A program made the position numbers and the translations under genes. Below the pieces are notes generated by a model. It worked only from the letters and a program-made list of their open reading frames with translations, was not told the origin of the DNA and did no database searches. From Nitrospira sp. (lineage in GTDB: Bacteria; Nitrospirota; Nitrospiria; Nitrospirales; Nitrospiraceae): DNA of 64,000 nucleotides. Below, one piece after another: positions 8,140-16,765 of this stretch (the first letter of the stretch is position 1; each line of letters opens with the position of its first letter). The stretch covers positions 744,001 through 808,000 of the forward strand of contig CP060499.1 of assembly GCA_024760525.1 (NCBI GenBank), read 5' to 3'.

Positions 8140-10116
8140 ATGAACGAGTTTCTGTCTTGGTCCATCCCTTCCGGATTTCTCCCGCACGGTCAGTGCCTTC
8201 TCTGGGAGTCGGGCCTGCTCTGGCTACATGCGATCGCCGACAGTGTGATCGTCCTTGCCTACTACTCCATTCCGTTCATCCTCGCGTATTTTGTGAAGAA
8301 GCGCAGTGATTTGTCCTTTGGGTGGATACTTCACCTATTCAGCGCGTTCATTTTTGCCTGTGGAACCACGCATCTGATGTCTATATGGACCTTGTGGTGG
8401 CCCGCTTACTTTGTTGAGGGACTGACGAAAGTTGCGACGGCCGCTTTGTCCATCCTCACGGCGATTCTTCTGGTACGACTGGTGCCTCAGGCGCTCACAT
8501 GGCCGAGCCCTGCCCAATTGGAAAAGGTGAATGAAGAATTGCGATTGGAGATCGCACAACGGCTTCGAGTGGAGGATGAGTTGCGCCACACCTCGGCAGA
8601 GTTACAAGCACTGATTGCAGTGCGGACGACCGAGTTGCGTGAAAACCAAGCGCAATTCAGGATATTGGCGGAAGTTGCTCCCGTCGGCATCTTCCACTGC
8701 GATAGGGACGGTCTCATCAAGTATGCCAACGAACGCGTGATCGAAATGATCGGCGTGACTTCACAGGAGGAAGTTCGAACGGGATGGGGGCACGCCCTGC
8801 ATCCTGACGATCATGATCGGGTGCTCGCCGCATGGGCACACACGGTTGAAACCGGCCAACCGTTCCGATCTGAACACCGGTTTGTGCATCGTGACGAAAG
8901 TGTGAGCTGGGTACTCGGGCAAGCGTCCACGGTACCTGGCGAGGACGGAACAGTGATGGGTTTCGTCGGAACCCTGACGGACGTGACCGAGGATAAAGCA
9001 AAAGAAGAACAGTTTCGGCTCGTGGTGGAATCCGCGCCCTGCGGCATGCTGATGGTCAATTCGGAAGGGCGGATTACCCTGATCAACGCCCAAATCGAAG
9101 CGCTCTTTGGGTACGAGCGGAGCGAGTTGATCGGGAGTTCCGTTGAGCAGCTGATTCCGGGTCGGTTCCGGAGTGCCCATCCCGAGATGCGACAGACTTT
9201 CGGTCATGCTCCCAGCGTCCGCTCGATGGGCGTAGGGCGGGACTTGTTCGGACTACGCAAGGATAACACCGAATTTCCGGTCGAGGTCGGGCTCAATCCC
9301 ATTCGAACCGAGGATGACGTGTTTGTCCTGGCGACAGTGGTGGATATTACAGAGCGGAAGCGCGCCGAACAGGAGCTTGAGCAACAGACGGCAGAATTGA
9401 GCCGCTCCAATCACGAGCTGGAACAGTTTGCCTATGTGGCGTCACATGATTTGCAGGAGCCGTTGCGTATGGTGTCGAGTTATTGCGGATTGTTGGCTCG
9501 CCGGTATAAAGGGAAGATCGATCAAGATGCCGATGAGTTCATCGACTTTGCCGTCGAAGGGGCCAAGCGCATGAAGACGCTGATCGACGACCTGCTGACG
9601 TACTCACGGGTTGGTCGGCGAGGTGAGGCCCCCGTTACCATTGATGCATCGAAAAGCGTTCGGACGGCGGTCGCCAATTTGCAAATTGCCATCAAGGAGG
9701 TCGGCGCAGTCATTCACTGCGACTCGCTGCCCACCGTGTTGGCTGATCCGAGTCAGCTTACTCAAATATTTCAGAATCTGATCGGTAACGCGCTTAAATT
9801 TAGCGGCGAACGGCCGCCGGTCATCCGCATCTCGGCATGCAGCACGCCAGGAGCCAAGGGCGCTGCTCAGTGGCGGTTTGCCGTTCAAGACAATGGGATC
9901 GGCTTCGACCAACAGTATTGCGAACGAGTGTTCGTCATATTTCAGCGATTGCATACACGGGGTGAGTATCCAGGAAACGGTATGGGACTGGCAATTGTCA
10001 AGAAGATCATCGAGCGTCATGGCGGCCGGATTTGGGCAGAATCGACGCCGGGAGTCGGTACCACATTCTTTTTTACACTGAGTGGTCCGGTGGCCGAACG
10101 GGCGGCGGTGGCATAA
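8140..10116 (+). CDS. Histidine kinase with ethylene-receptor-like membrane sensor domain
   Basis: 658 aa; GAGGTGG lies just before the ATG. The first 120 residues form three or four membrane helices that match the ethylene-binding domain of plant ETR1. ADSVIVLAYYSIP supplies Asp34, Tyr41, Ile44 and Pro45 (ETR1 Asp25, Tyr32, Ile35, Pro36), and FACGTTHLMSIWT supplies Cys74 and His78, equivalent to the copper ligands Cys65 and His69. A coiled linker and two PAS domains follow (about 165-290 and 290-410), then HisKA with His436 and an intact HATPase (DNGIGF, GNGMGLAIVKK). It has no receiver; the stand-alone receiver gene just downstream is the likely partner. The domain match is seen directly. 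Ethylene as ligand is inference; related bacterial domains bind ethylene via Cu(I). Confidence 0.88.
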   Translation: MNEFLSWSIPSGFLPHGQCLLWESGLLWLHAIADSVIVLAYYSIPFILAYFVKKRSDLSFGWILHLFSAFIFACGTTHLMSIWTLWWPAYFVEGLTKVATAALSILTAILLVRLVPQALTWPSPAQLEKVNEELRLEIAQRLRVEDELRHTSAELQALIAVRTTELRENQAQFRILAEVAPVGIFHCDRDGLIKYANERVIEMIGVTSQEEVRTGWGHALHPDDHDRVLAAWAHTVETGQPFRSEHRFVHRDESVSWVLGQASTVPGEDGTVMGFVGTLTDVTEDKAKEEQFRLVVESAPCGMLMVNSEGRITLINAQIEALFGYERSELIGSSVEQLIPGRFRSAHPEMRQTFGHAPSVRSMGVGRDLFGLRKDNTEFPVEVGLNPIRTEDDVFVLATVVDITERKRAEQELEQQTAELSRSNHELEQFAYVASHDLQEPLRMVSSYCGLLARRYKGKIDQDADEFIDFAVEGAKRMKTLIDDLLTYSRVGRRGEAPVTIDASKSVRTAVANLQIAIKEVGAVIHCDSLPTVLADPSQLTQIFQNLIGNALKFSGERPPVIRISACSTPGAKGAAQWRFAVQDNGIGFDQQYCERVFVIFQRLHTRGEYPGNGMGLAIVKKIIERHGGRIWAESTPGVGTTFFFTLSGPVAERAAVA

Positions 10117-10196
10117 TCTGAGGAAGGCGAGAGCCGACCTGACATTCTGTAACGGAAAGAGCTCACGTTCATGTTCACGTCGTTGCGGAGGAAATT

Positions 10197-10796
10197 ATGG
10201 ATCTTGAAAAGCGGGCTGCGGCTCCATCGGAACCGGAGTACGCGCAGGGCGGCACCAGAGTGCTTGATCGCCGGTCGATGCAACACCCGGAGAGGAGCGT
10301 CCGGTTGAAGCCCATTCCAACGAAGGGTCAGGAAGAAGGGATGATGAGCGAAGGAACAGGGTGCGCGATTGAAATTCTATTGGTGGAGGACAACATCGGC
10401 GATGTACGCCTGACGAAAGAGGCGTTATCAGAAGCGAAGGTTCCCAATCGCCTGCATGTGGCGCACGATGGCGTGGCGGCTCTGCAGTTTCTGCGAAAGG
10501 AACAACCGTATACTGAAAGCCCTCAGCCGGATCTCGTGCTCTTGGATCTCAATCTGCCTAAGAAAAGCGGATTTGAGGTGTTGGCACAAATGAAACAGGA
10601 CCCGGCGCTCAGAACCATTCCTGTGATCATCTTGACCAGTTCGAACGCGGAAGGTGACGTGTTGAAAAGCTATGACAATCATGCCAATGCGTATGTCACC
10701 AAACCGGTTGACCTCGAGAAATATTTTACCATCGTCCAACGCATCGATGACTTTTGGCTCGCAACCGTCAGGCTCCTGGCAAGTCCTCCACGTTGA
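10197..10796 (+). CDS. Stand-alone response regulator receiver (Rcp1-like)
   Basis: A single CheY-like receiver without an output domain. Asp117 in LVLLDLNLPKKSG is the predicted phospho-acceptor, with VEDN acidic residues at the start and Lys in YVTKPVDLEKY at the end. The lysine-rich insert and the adjacent PAS kinase recall the Rcp1 class that pairs with phytochrome-like and ethylene-sensor kinases. Two starts compete: ATG 10197 has a strong GGAGGA site and adds about 48 disordered residues, while ATG 10341 follows AGGAAGAAGGG and gives the usual 151-aa length. I list the longer form. It probably takes phosphate from one or both upstream PAS kinases. Confidence 0.88.
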   Translation: MDLEKRAAAPSEPEYAQGGTRVLDRRSMQHPERSVRLKPIPTKGQEEGMMSEGTGCAIEILLVEDNIGDVRLTKEALSEAKVPNRLHVAHDGVAALQFLRKEQPYTESPQPDLVLLDLNLPKKSGFEVLAQMKQDPALRTIPVIILTSSNAEGDVLKSYDNHANAYVTKPVDLEKYFTIVQRIDDFWLATVRLLASPPR

Positions 10797-10880
10797 AAGC
10801 TGCCACTATCGGATGGGTGACCAGAACCCACTCCTCATGGTTTCGTTCGAATGTTCGATGTCGACGAGTCAATAAACACG

Positions 10881-10910
10881 AAAGGCCCGGCAGAATTCTG
10901 CCGGGCCTTT
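10881..10910. terminator. Perfect 30-bp palindrome, bidirectional terminator
   Basis: AAAGGCCCGGCAGAA is followed directly by its exact reverse complement, ending in CCTTT. It lies between the converging response regulator and groEL genes. A-rich and T-rich ends on either side of a GC-rich stem suit termination in both directions. Confidence 0.75.
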
Positions 10911-10958
10911 CGCGGCTGAGCCCAAAATGTTCGGTATCAGCTGTTTTGTGTCTGACGC

Positions 10959-12596
10959 TTAGTACATCCCCTCCATGCCGTGACTGTGTCCGCCAGGCGC
11001 GGCCGCTTCTTTCTTCTCCTCGGGGAGTTCGGTGATCATGACCTCCGTGGTGAGCATCAAGCCCGCCACGCTGGCGGCGTTCTGGAGCGCCGTCCGCGAC
11101 ACTTTGGTCGGGTCGATGATACCGGCCTTGATCATGTCGACATATTCATCCGTCGCGGCGTTGTAGCCACCGTTCACGTTCTTGTCTTCCCGAACCTTAC
11201 CGACGACGACCGAAGCTTCCGCGCCGGCATTCGCGGCGATTTGCCGAACCGGCTCTTCGAGCGCACGCCGGACAATGTCGAGTCCGACTTTCTGCTCCAT
11301 CGGAACATCCTTGAGTCCATCGAGCGCTTTAACGCAGCGGAGGTAGGCTGTGCCGCCGCCGGGGACGATTCCCTCTTCCACCGCCGCCTTCGTGGCGTGG
11401 AGGGCATCCTCGACGCGAGCCTTCTTCTCCTTCATCTCGGTCTCAGTCGCAGCCCCGACATTGATGACCGCGACGCCGCCCACGATCTTCGCCAGCCGTT
11501 CTTGCAGCTTCTCGCGATCGTAGTCGGATGTCGTTTCATCGATCTGGGCCTTGATCTGCTTGACCCGGCCTTCGATCTTCTTGGAATCGCCGTAGCCTTC
11601 CACGATCGTCGTATTATCCTTATCGATCGTGACGCGTTTGGCGCGCCCAAGGTCGGTCAGCTTGACGTTCTCGAGCTTGATGCCGATGTCTTCGGAAATC
11701 ACCTGGCCACCTGTGAGGATGGCGATATCTTCCAGCATGGCCTTGCGGCGGTCGCCGAAGCCCGGTGCCTTCACAGCCGCGACGTTCAGGGTTCCGCGGA
11801 GCTTGTTGACGACGAGGGTCGCCAAGGCTTCCCCTTCGACTTCCTCAGCAAGGATGACGAGCGGTTTTCCCATTTTGGCTACTTGCTCGAGCAGCGGGAG
11901 CAGATCCTTCATGCTGCTGATCTTCTTCTCGTTGATCAAAATGAGCGGCTCTTCCACGGAGCATTCCATCCGCTCGGCATTGGTGACGAAATAGGGGGAA
12001 ATATACCCGCGATCGAACTGCATACCTTCGACGACGTCCAGGGAGGTGGTCATCGACTTGGCTTCCTCCACCGTGATGACGCCGTCCTTGCCGACCTTTT
12101 CCATGGCTTCTGCGATCAAATCGCCGATGGTCTTGTCGTTGTTGGCCGAAATGGTGCCGACTTGGGAAATCTCGGTCTTGTTTTGACAGGGTTTGCTGAG
12201 CTTCTTGAGCTCGGCGGTGATGGCCTCGACGGCCTTATCGATCCCTCGCTTAATCTCCATCGGATTGGCGCCGGCGGTGATGTTCTTCGCACCTTCGCGG
12301 AAGATCGCTTGGGCCAACACAGTTGCCGTCGTCGTTCCGTCGCCGGCGGTGTCGCTGGTCTTGCTGGCTACTTCGCGGACCAACTGGGCTCCCATGTTTT
12401 CGTAAGGGTTCTTCAGCTCAACTTCTTTTGCGACTGTGACGCCGTCCTTGGTAATGGTCGGCGCGCCGAATTTCTTGTCCAAAATCGCATTCCGGCCCTT
12501 GGGGCCGAGAGTTGCTTTCACGGCGTCTGCGAGCTGGTTCACCCCTTTCAGGATGGCGGCTCGTGCTGTATCGCCGTACATAAGTTGCTTTGCCAT
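10959..12596 (-). CDS. groEL: Chaperonin GroEL (Hsp60)
   Basis: 545 aa, the normal length. It forms the 14-mer ATP-driven folding chamber in the cytoplasm with GroES. Family motifs are present throughout: GRNAILDKKFGAPTITKDGV, the ATP-site GDGTTTATVLAQ, and the C-terminal GIIDPTKVSRTALQNAASVA. The tail is GGHSHGMEGMY, a Gly-rich end with two His and two Met in place of the common GGM repeats. AGGAGG lies about seven bases before the ATG. It follows groES in the same direction with a 57-base gap and shares its operon. Confidence 0.98.
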   Translation of the reverse strand: MAKQLMYGDTARAAILKGVNQLADAVKATLGPKGRNAILDKKFGAPTITKDGVTVAKEVELKNPYENMGAQLVREVASKTSDTAGDGTTTATVLAQAIFREGAKNITAGANPMEIKRGIDKAVEAITAELKKLSKPCQNKTEISQVGTISANNDKTIGDLIAEAMEKVGKDGVITVEEAKSMTTSLDVVEGMQFDRGYISPYFVTNAERMECSVEEPLILINEKKISSMKDLLPLLEQVAKMGKPLVILAEEVEGEALATLVVNKLRGTLNVAAVKAPGFGDRRKAMLEDIAILTGGQVISEDIGIKLENVKLTDLGRAKRVTIDKDNTTIVEGYGDSKKIEGRVKQIKAQIDETTSDYDREKLQERLAKIVGGVAVINVGAATETEMKEKKARVEDALHATKAAVEEGIVPGGGTAYLRCVKALDGLKDVPMEQKVGLDIVRRALEEPVRQIAANAGAEASVVVGKVREDKNVNGGYNAATDEYVDMIKAGIIDPTKVSRTALQNAASVAGLMLTTEVMITELPEEKKEAAAPGGHSHGMEGMY

Positions 12597-12653
12597 TGGA
12601 TTCCTCCTGTTATCGTGTTCTATTGTTTCGTCTGGGTTATTTGCGACTTGACC

Positions 12654-12953
12654 TTAGCTGGTGAAGATCCCCAGGATGTCTTCTTCCTTGAGGATCAAGC
12701 ATTCTTCGTCCTCAATCCGAAGCTTGCTGCCCGAATACTTGTCGAAAAGGACTTGATCACCGACCTTGACGTTCTCCACTTTCTTGCCGACGGCCTGCAC
12801 CACTCCCCGTTGGGGCTTTTCCTTTGCTGAATCAGGCACGTAAATTCCACCGGCGGTGCGTTCCAATTCCTCGGTGTACGTGACGAATACCCGTTCACCC
12901 AAGGGCTGGAATCCTTTGGCCACATTCTTCTTTTCCTTCTCGGCTGTACCCAT
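12654..12953 (-). CDS. groES: Co-chaperonin GroES (Hsp10)
   Basis: 99 aa. It caps the GroEL ring as a heptamer. The sequence shows FQPLGERVFVTYTEELERT, the mobile-loop region TAGGIYVPDSAKEKP, GVVQAVGKK and the ending CLILKEEDILGIF. A short charged N-terminal extension (MGTAEKEKKNV) precedes the usual start. AGGAGGAGG lies upstream of the ATG. It is the first gene of the groESL operon, and a sigma factor of RpoH type lies next upstream in the same orientation. Confidence 0.97.
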   Translation of the reverse strand: MGTAEKEKKNVAKGFQPLGERVFVTYTEELERTAGGIYVPDSAKEKPQRGVVQAVGKKVENVKVGDQVLFDKYSGSKLRIEDEECLILKEEDILGIFTS

Positions 12954-13050
12954 AACAGAACCTCCTCCTGATGAAAGTTAACGCGTTAGGTGTTGACGGT
13001 TGAGAGTTGGGCTGAACTCGCTAATGACCCTAGAAGCCTATGACTCGATG

Positions 13051-13078
13051 GAGATAGGCCTTAGTTCATCCAAGTCAA
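13051..13078 (-). promoter_or_regulatory. Candidate promoter for groESL
   Basis: On the minus strand, TTGACT (13078-13073) and TATCTC (13056-13051) are 16 bases apart, about 100 bases before groES. The -10 is a weak match. I saw neither a CIRCE inverted repeat nor a clear sigma-32 CTTGAA/CCCCAT pair between rpoH and groES. Confidence 0.3.
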
Positions 13079-13210
13079 GAGGGGACTCGAGGGATTTTTA
13101 TAGCCCTGACATTCTCGCCGCTTAATTGAACCTTCCTACATCGTAACCTATTGTGAAACCGATATTCTAGGGTTTTTTGCGTGAGGGAGGAAGCGGATCG
13201 ACCGGAGATG

Positions 13211-14206
13211 TCATGCCCGCAAATGGTCAAAATCTTTGATGTCTTTTTTCATGTAGTCACGGAGGCGTTTGATGATACGCGCTTCCAATTGGCGAGTCCG
13301 TTCCTTCGTAATACCGTATTTATCGCCCAAATCATCCAACGTGAGGGGGGAGTCGGACAGGATGCGGTTTCGAAGAATGTCCTCATCTCGCTCCTCGAGG
13401 GTGGTGATGAACTCGGCGAGCTTGGCCCGAAAGAGTGTTTTCAGCTGATGATCGGCAATCTGCTCGTCCGCCGGTTCTTGGTGGGACGGCAAGACATCCA
13501 GCAGCGTGCTTTCCTGGTTTTCTCCGATCGGCTGGTCGAGCGATAGTTCCCAGTTGCCGAGGCGCTGATCCATCTCGATGACGTCGCGCTCGCGCACGTT
13601 CAGGCGATCGGCGAGCAATTTGGTGTCGGGCGCAAAGCCGTCCCGTTCGAGCTTTGCCTTTTCCTTTTTTAAATTATAGAACAGCTTTCGCTGATCCTGA
13701 GTCGTGCCGACCTTGACCAGCCGAAAGGTATGCAACAAGTACCGCAGGATATAGGCCCGCGACCACCAAGCGGCATAGGCATAGAAGCGCACGTTTTTCG
13801 AGGGGTCGAATTTCTTGATGGCTTGCATCAAACCGACGTTGCCTTCTTGAATCAAGTCCATGTGATCGGCGCCGGTATGCAGGTACTCGGCCGCGATCGA
13901 GACCGACACACGCAGGTTGGCCATGATGAGCTTGACGGCCGCTTCGCGGCTGCCGTGCGTTTGGTATTCTTGAAAAAGCTGAAGCTCCTCTTCTTTGGAA
14001 AGGTAGGGGTATCGGCGCACCTCGGCCAGGTACTGCTGCAACGCCGTGACCGGTACCACCGCGGTCGTATCGGCGCGGGGGCTTGTTTCGTGTTCAGGAA
14101 CCGGGCTAAGCTCGGCGCTGGCAGGAATCTCGTTCGGCTCCGTCTGAGAGGGCTCCGATTCTTCAGGCTCGTCCGGCTGCGTATCTGTCTCGTCGAGGAT
14201 GGACAT
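13211..14206 (-). CDS. rpoH: RNA polymerase sigma-32-like factor (RpoH family)
   Basis: 331 aa. Region 1.2/2 begins at LQQYLAEVRRYPYLSKEEE. The core-binding and -10 recognition part is DLIQEGNVGLMQAIKKFD followed by FYAYAAWWSRAYILRYLL. QRKLFYNLKKEKAK is the RpoH-box-like segment typical of heat-shock sigma factors, and region 4 holds the helix-turn-helix LTLDDLGDKYGITKERTRQ. The first 50 residues are a low-complexity acidic extension rich in Glu, Pro and Ser, absent from E. coli RpoH. The gene lies directly upstream of groES in the same orientation, which fits a heat-shock role, but control of groESL by this protein is inference. A more general alternative-sigma role is possible. Confidence 0.88.
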   Translation of the reverse strand: MSILDETDTQPDEPEESEPSQTEPNEIPASAELSPVPEHETSPRADTTAVVPVTALQQYLAEVRRYPYLSKEEELQLFQEYQTHGSREAAVKLIMANLRVSVSIAAEYLHTGADHMDLIQEGNVGLMQAIKKFDPSKNVRFYAYAAWWSRAYILRYLLHTFRLVKVGTTQDQRKLFYNLKKEKAKLERDGFAPDTKLLADRLNVRERDVIEMDQRLGNWELSLDQPIGENQESTLLDVLPSHQEPADEQIADHQLKTLFRAKLAEFITTLEERDEDILRNRILSDSPLTLDDLGDKYGITKERTRQLEARIIKRLRDYMKKDIKDFDHLRA

Positions 14207-14373
14207 GAAGAGGGGAGACTACACTAGATTCCTAGGCTGCAACAATGCTGAAAAAACCCCGCCCGCTCATGCGGATATCGAGGAGGCACATGATCTTCTC
14301 CGGCGCGGAATACAGGATGGGGTAACGGATGGCTCTTCTCCATCGAGACTCGCGGAAGTTCGGTGTTTTTTGG

Positions 14374-14402
14374 TTGACAGTCGGGGCGGAAACAGAGTTA
14401 AG
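14374..14402 (+). promoter_or_regulatory. Candidate promoter for the riboflavin genes
   Basis: A perfect TTGACA (14374-14379) is followed 17 bases later by GTTAAG, a poor -10. It lies about 65 bases before ribBA. The leader is too short for an FMN riboswitch and none is visible. Confidence 0.35.
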
Positions 14403-14466
14403 CTGTCAGCTTCTTAGCTTCTAAATATTCAATGTTTAATGATAAATTGTCCACGCGTCACAGAGA

Positions 14467-15708
14467 ATGATTGAGTTCACGGCTCTCCGTCAGAAACATA
14501 TGACGACTCCTTTCGATAGTATCGAAAACGCAATTCGGGACATCAAGAAGGGAAGGTGCGTCATCTTGGTGGACGACGAGGATCGTGAAAATGAAGGTGA
14601 TCTCGTCATTGCAGCGGAGAAAGTGACTCCGCACGTGATCAACTTCATGGCGACGCACGCTCGAGGCCTGATTTGTTTGGCTCTGACGCCTGAACGGGTA
14701 GAAGAGCTGCAATTGCCACAACAGGCTTCCGAGAATACCGCTGCGTTCGGCACCGCCTTTACCGTATCGATCGATGCGCGAAAGGACATCACGACGGGAA
14801 TCTCGGCCGCAGATCGAGCCACGACGATTCATGTGGCGATCGACCCGAAATCCAAACCAAGCGATCTCGCGCGACCCGGTCACGTTTTTCCGCTCAAAGC
14901 GCAAACCGGTGGAGTGCTTCGTCGCGCCGGACAAACGGAAGGATCTGTCGATCTGGCCAGGTTGGCCGGCCTTCGCCCTGCCGGCGTGATATGCGAGATC
15001 ATGAACGCAGACGGCACCATGGCCCGCGTTCCTGAACTGACAAAGTTTGCCAAGACCCACAAGCTCAAGATGGTCACGGTCAAGGCTTTGATCGAATACC
15101 GCATGAGGAGAGAGACTTTCGTCAAGCGAGTGGCAAGCGCGCGGTTGCCCACGACCTTTGGCGAGTTCGAAGCGGTGGCGTTCGAGAATCAGATCGACGG
15201 CATAACCCATATTGCATTGGTGAAAGGTCGAGTGGACGGTGGTCCACCGACGCTTGTGCGTGTACACTCCGGTTGTTTAACGGCTGATGCATTGGGATCG
15301 TTGCGTTGTGATTGCCGTGATCAATTGCATGCCGCGATGGAGATCATTCAGAAGGAAGGCCGCGGAGTGCTCCTCTACCTGAATCAAGAAGGCCGCGGAA
15401 TCGGGTTGCTGAACAAGATCAAGGCCTATGGCTTACAGGATCAGGGGAGTGATACGGTGGAAGCCAATCTGCAACTCGGGTTCAAGGCCGATCTCCGGGA
15501 CTATGGAGTCGGCGCGCAAATTTTGGCGAACCTCGGTCTGCACCAGATCAAGTTGATCACGAATAATCCGCGTAAGATCGTGGGGATCGAGGGCTATGGT
15601 CTCAAGGTCGTCGAACGTGTTCCTGTCGAGATCCCCCCGCGCGCGGCGAATGTTCGGTATCTTCGGACGAAGAAAACGAAGCTGGGGCATATTCTCAAGA
15701 AGGTCTGA
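14467..15708 (+). CDS. ribBA: RibBA: DHBP synthase / GTP cyclohydrolase II
   Basis: A bifunctional riboflavin enzyme of 413 aa. The N-terminal half makes 3,4-dihydroxy-2-butanone 4-phosphate from ribulose 5-phosphate (VDDEDRENEGDLV, THARGLIC, RPGHVFPL). The C-terminal half opens GTP (zinc cysteines in GCLTADALGSLRCDCRD, then YLNQEGRGIGL and YGLQDQGSDTVEAN). Both active sites look intact, so the two precursors of lumazine come from one protein. The start at ATG 14467 has no strong ribosome-binding site; an in-frame ATG at 14500 is an alternative and lies nearer the conserved core. ribH follows, so they are probably co-transcribed. Confidence 0.96.
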   Translation: MIEFTALRQKHMTTPFDSIENAIRDIKKGRCVILVDDEDRENEGDLVIAAEKVTPHVINFMATHARGLICLALTPERVEELQLPQQASENTAAFGTAFTVSIDARKDITTGISAADRATTIHVAIDPKSKPSDLARPGHVFPLKAQTGGVLRRAGQTEGSVDLARLAGLRPAGVICEIMNADGTMARVPELTKFAKTHKLKMVTVKALIEYRMRRETFVKRVASARLPTTFGEFEAVAFENQIDGITHIALVKGRVDGGPPTLVRVHSGCLTADALGSLRCDCRDQLHAAMEIIQKEGRGVLLYLNQEGRGIGLLNKIKAYGLQDQGSDTVEANLQLGFKADLRDYGVGAQILANLGLHQIKLITNNPRKIVGIEGYGLKVVERVPVEIPPRAANVRYLRTKKTKLGHILKKV

Positions 15709-15766
15709 CGGTCTATCCATCTCACGTTCTATTCTCCGGAATCTGGGCCAAGACGGCTGTTGAAAG

Positions 15767-16300
15767 ATGAAATCTGCGAAGACGGGGCGTTCCATGGCGG
15801 GATTGAAGTTCGGCATCGTCGCCGCAAAGTTCAATCAGCGCGTCACCAGCAAGTTGCTCGGTGCGTGTATCGATACGCTCAAGAAACGCGGTGTGGGTGT
15901 CGGGAACATTGAGGTGGTGAGGGTGCCGGGAGCGTTCGAAATTCCGCTGGCGGCCCGCACGCTGGCCAAGTCGAGCCGGTTCGATGCGGTGATCTGCTTG
16001 GGAGCGGTGATTCGCGGTGACACGCCCCATTTTGAGTATATCAGCTCCGAGGTGAGCCGTGGGATCGGTCAAGCGGCGTTGGATACCGATGTGCCGATCA
16101 TCTTCGGTGTGTTGACCACGGAAACGGTTGCACAGGCGGAGGAACGAGCCGATCCGGGTAGATTCAACCGTGGTGGTGATGCGGCCACGTCTGCGATCGA
16201 AATGGTGGTGGTTATGAGACGGTTGAAGGGAATCGAACACGAGCCGGTTATGGGGCGGTCAGCTCATCCACGGCGAGCCGCGCAGCGGCATGCGAACTAA
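15767..16300 (+). CDS. ribH: 6,7-dimethyl-8-ribityllumazine synthase
   Basis: 177 aa. It condenses the two RibBA branch products into lumazine, the penultimate riboflavin step, usually as a 60-mer or pentamer. Visible motifs are FGIVAAKFNQRVTSKLL, VRVPGAFEIPLAA, GAVIRGDTPHFEYI (with the active-site His) and PIIFGVLTTET. The C-terminus carries about 20 extra residues (HPRRAAQRHAN end) beyond the usual fold. ATG 15767 is listed; ATG 15794 would remove nine non-conserved residues. It lies between ribBA and nusB, a common arrangement. Confidence 0.96.
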   Translation: MKSAKTGRSMAGLKFGIVAAKFNQRVTSKLLGACIDTLKKRGVGVGNIEVVRVPGAFEIPLAARTLAKSSRFDAVICLGAVIRGDTPHFEYISSEVSRGIGQAALDTDVPIIFGVLTTETVAQAEERADPGRFNRGGDAATSAIEMVVVMRRLKGIEHEPVMGRSAHPRRAAQRHAN

Positions 16301-16303
16301 CGT

Positions 16304-16765
16304 ATGGGATCTCGTCATCAGGCCCGCGAGCGAGCCTTGCAGATTCTGTTTCAGCACGACATTCACGGGAAGGCCGATATTCACCTGGACGAGTTCTGGC
16401 GTGAATACTCGGCATCCGATGAGACGAAAGAGTTCGCGGAGCGGCTGGTGAAGGGCGTGGTGGAACATAAGAAGGAACTCGACGCCACCATCGGCAAGTA
16501 TGCGACGAATTGGACTGTGAGCCGCATGCCGATCGTCGACCGCAATATCTTGCGGGCCGGACTGTATGAGTTGCTGTGGTTGGATGAAGTGCCTGCGAAA
16601 GTCACGATGGACGAAGCCATCGAACTCGCGAAGAGTTTCGGCGACGACGAGGCTTCAAAGTTTGTGAACGCGATTCTCGACAAAGCCTTGGCGACCGAGT
16701 TGCGGCTGGCTGAGAAGCGGGCAGATCCGGCTCGGGCGATTTGGAGGAGAGCGGAAGGTGATTGA
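16304..16765 (+). CDS. nusB: Transcription antitermination factor NusB
   Basis: 153 aa, an all-helical RNA-binding protein that with NusE binds boxA to prevent early termination in rRNA operons. Starts with the family signature SRHQARERALQILFQHD and contains VDRNILRAGLYELLWLDEVP and AIELAKSFGDDEASKFVNAI. Four bases separate it from ribH, and its end overlaps the GTG of purB by eight bases, which suggests one transcript from ribBA through purB. Confidence 0.96.
   Translation: MGSRHQARERALQILFQHDIHGKADIHLDEFWREYSASDETKEFAERLVKGVVEHKKELDATIGKYATNWTVSRMPIVDRNILRAGLYELLWLDEVPAKVTMDEAIELAKSFGDDEASKFVNAILDKALATELRLAEKRADPARAIWRRAEGD

Noticed and set aside
10980..12830. Open reading frame of 616 codons on the plus strand opposite groEL and groES
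   Set aside because: It mirrors two highly conserved chaperonin genes, has no recognisable domain, and arises from their codon bias.
12954..13210. CIRCE heat-shock operator before groES
   Set aside because: No TTAGCACTC/GAGTGCTAA pair; GAGAGTTGGGCTGAACTCG near 13000 is only a loose resemblance.
14380..14466. FMN riboswitch before ribBA
   Set aside because: The leader is about 65 bases and lacks the multi-stem RFN pattern.
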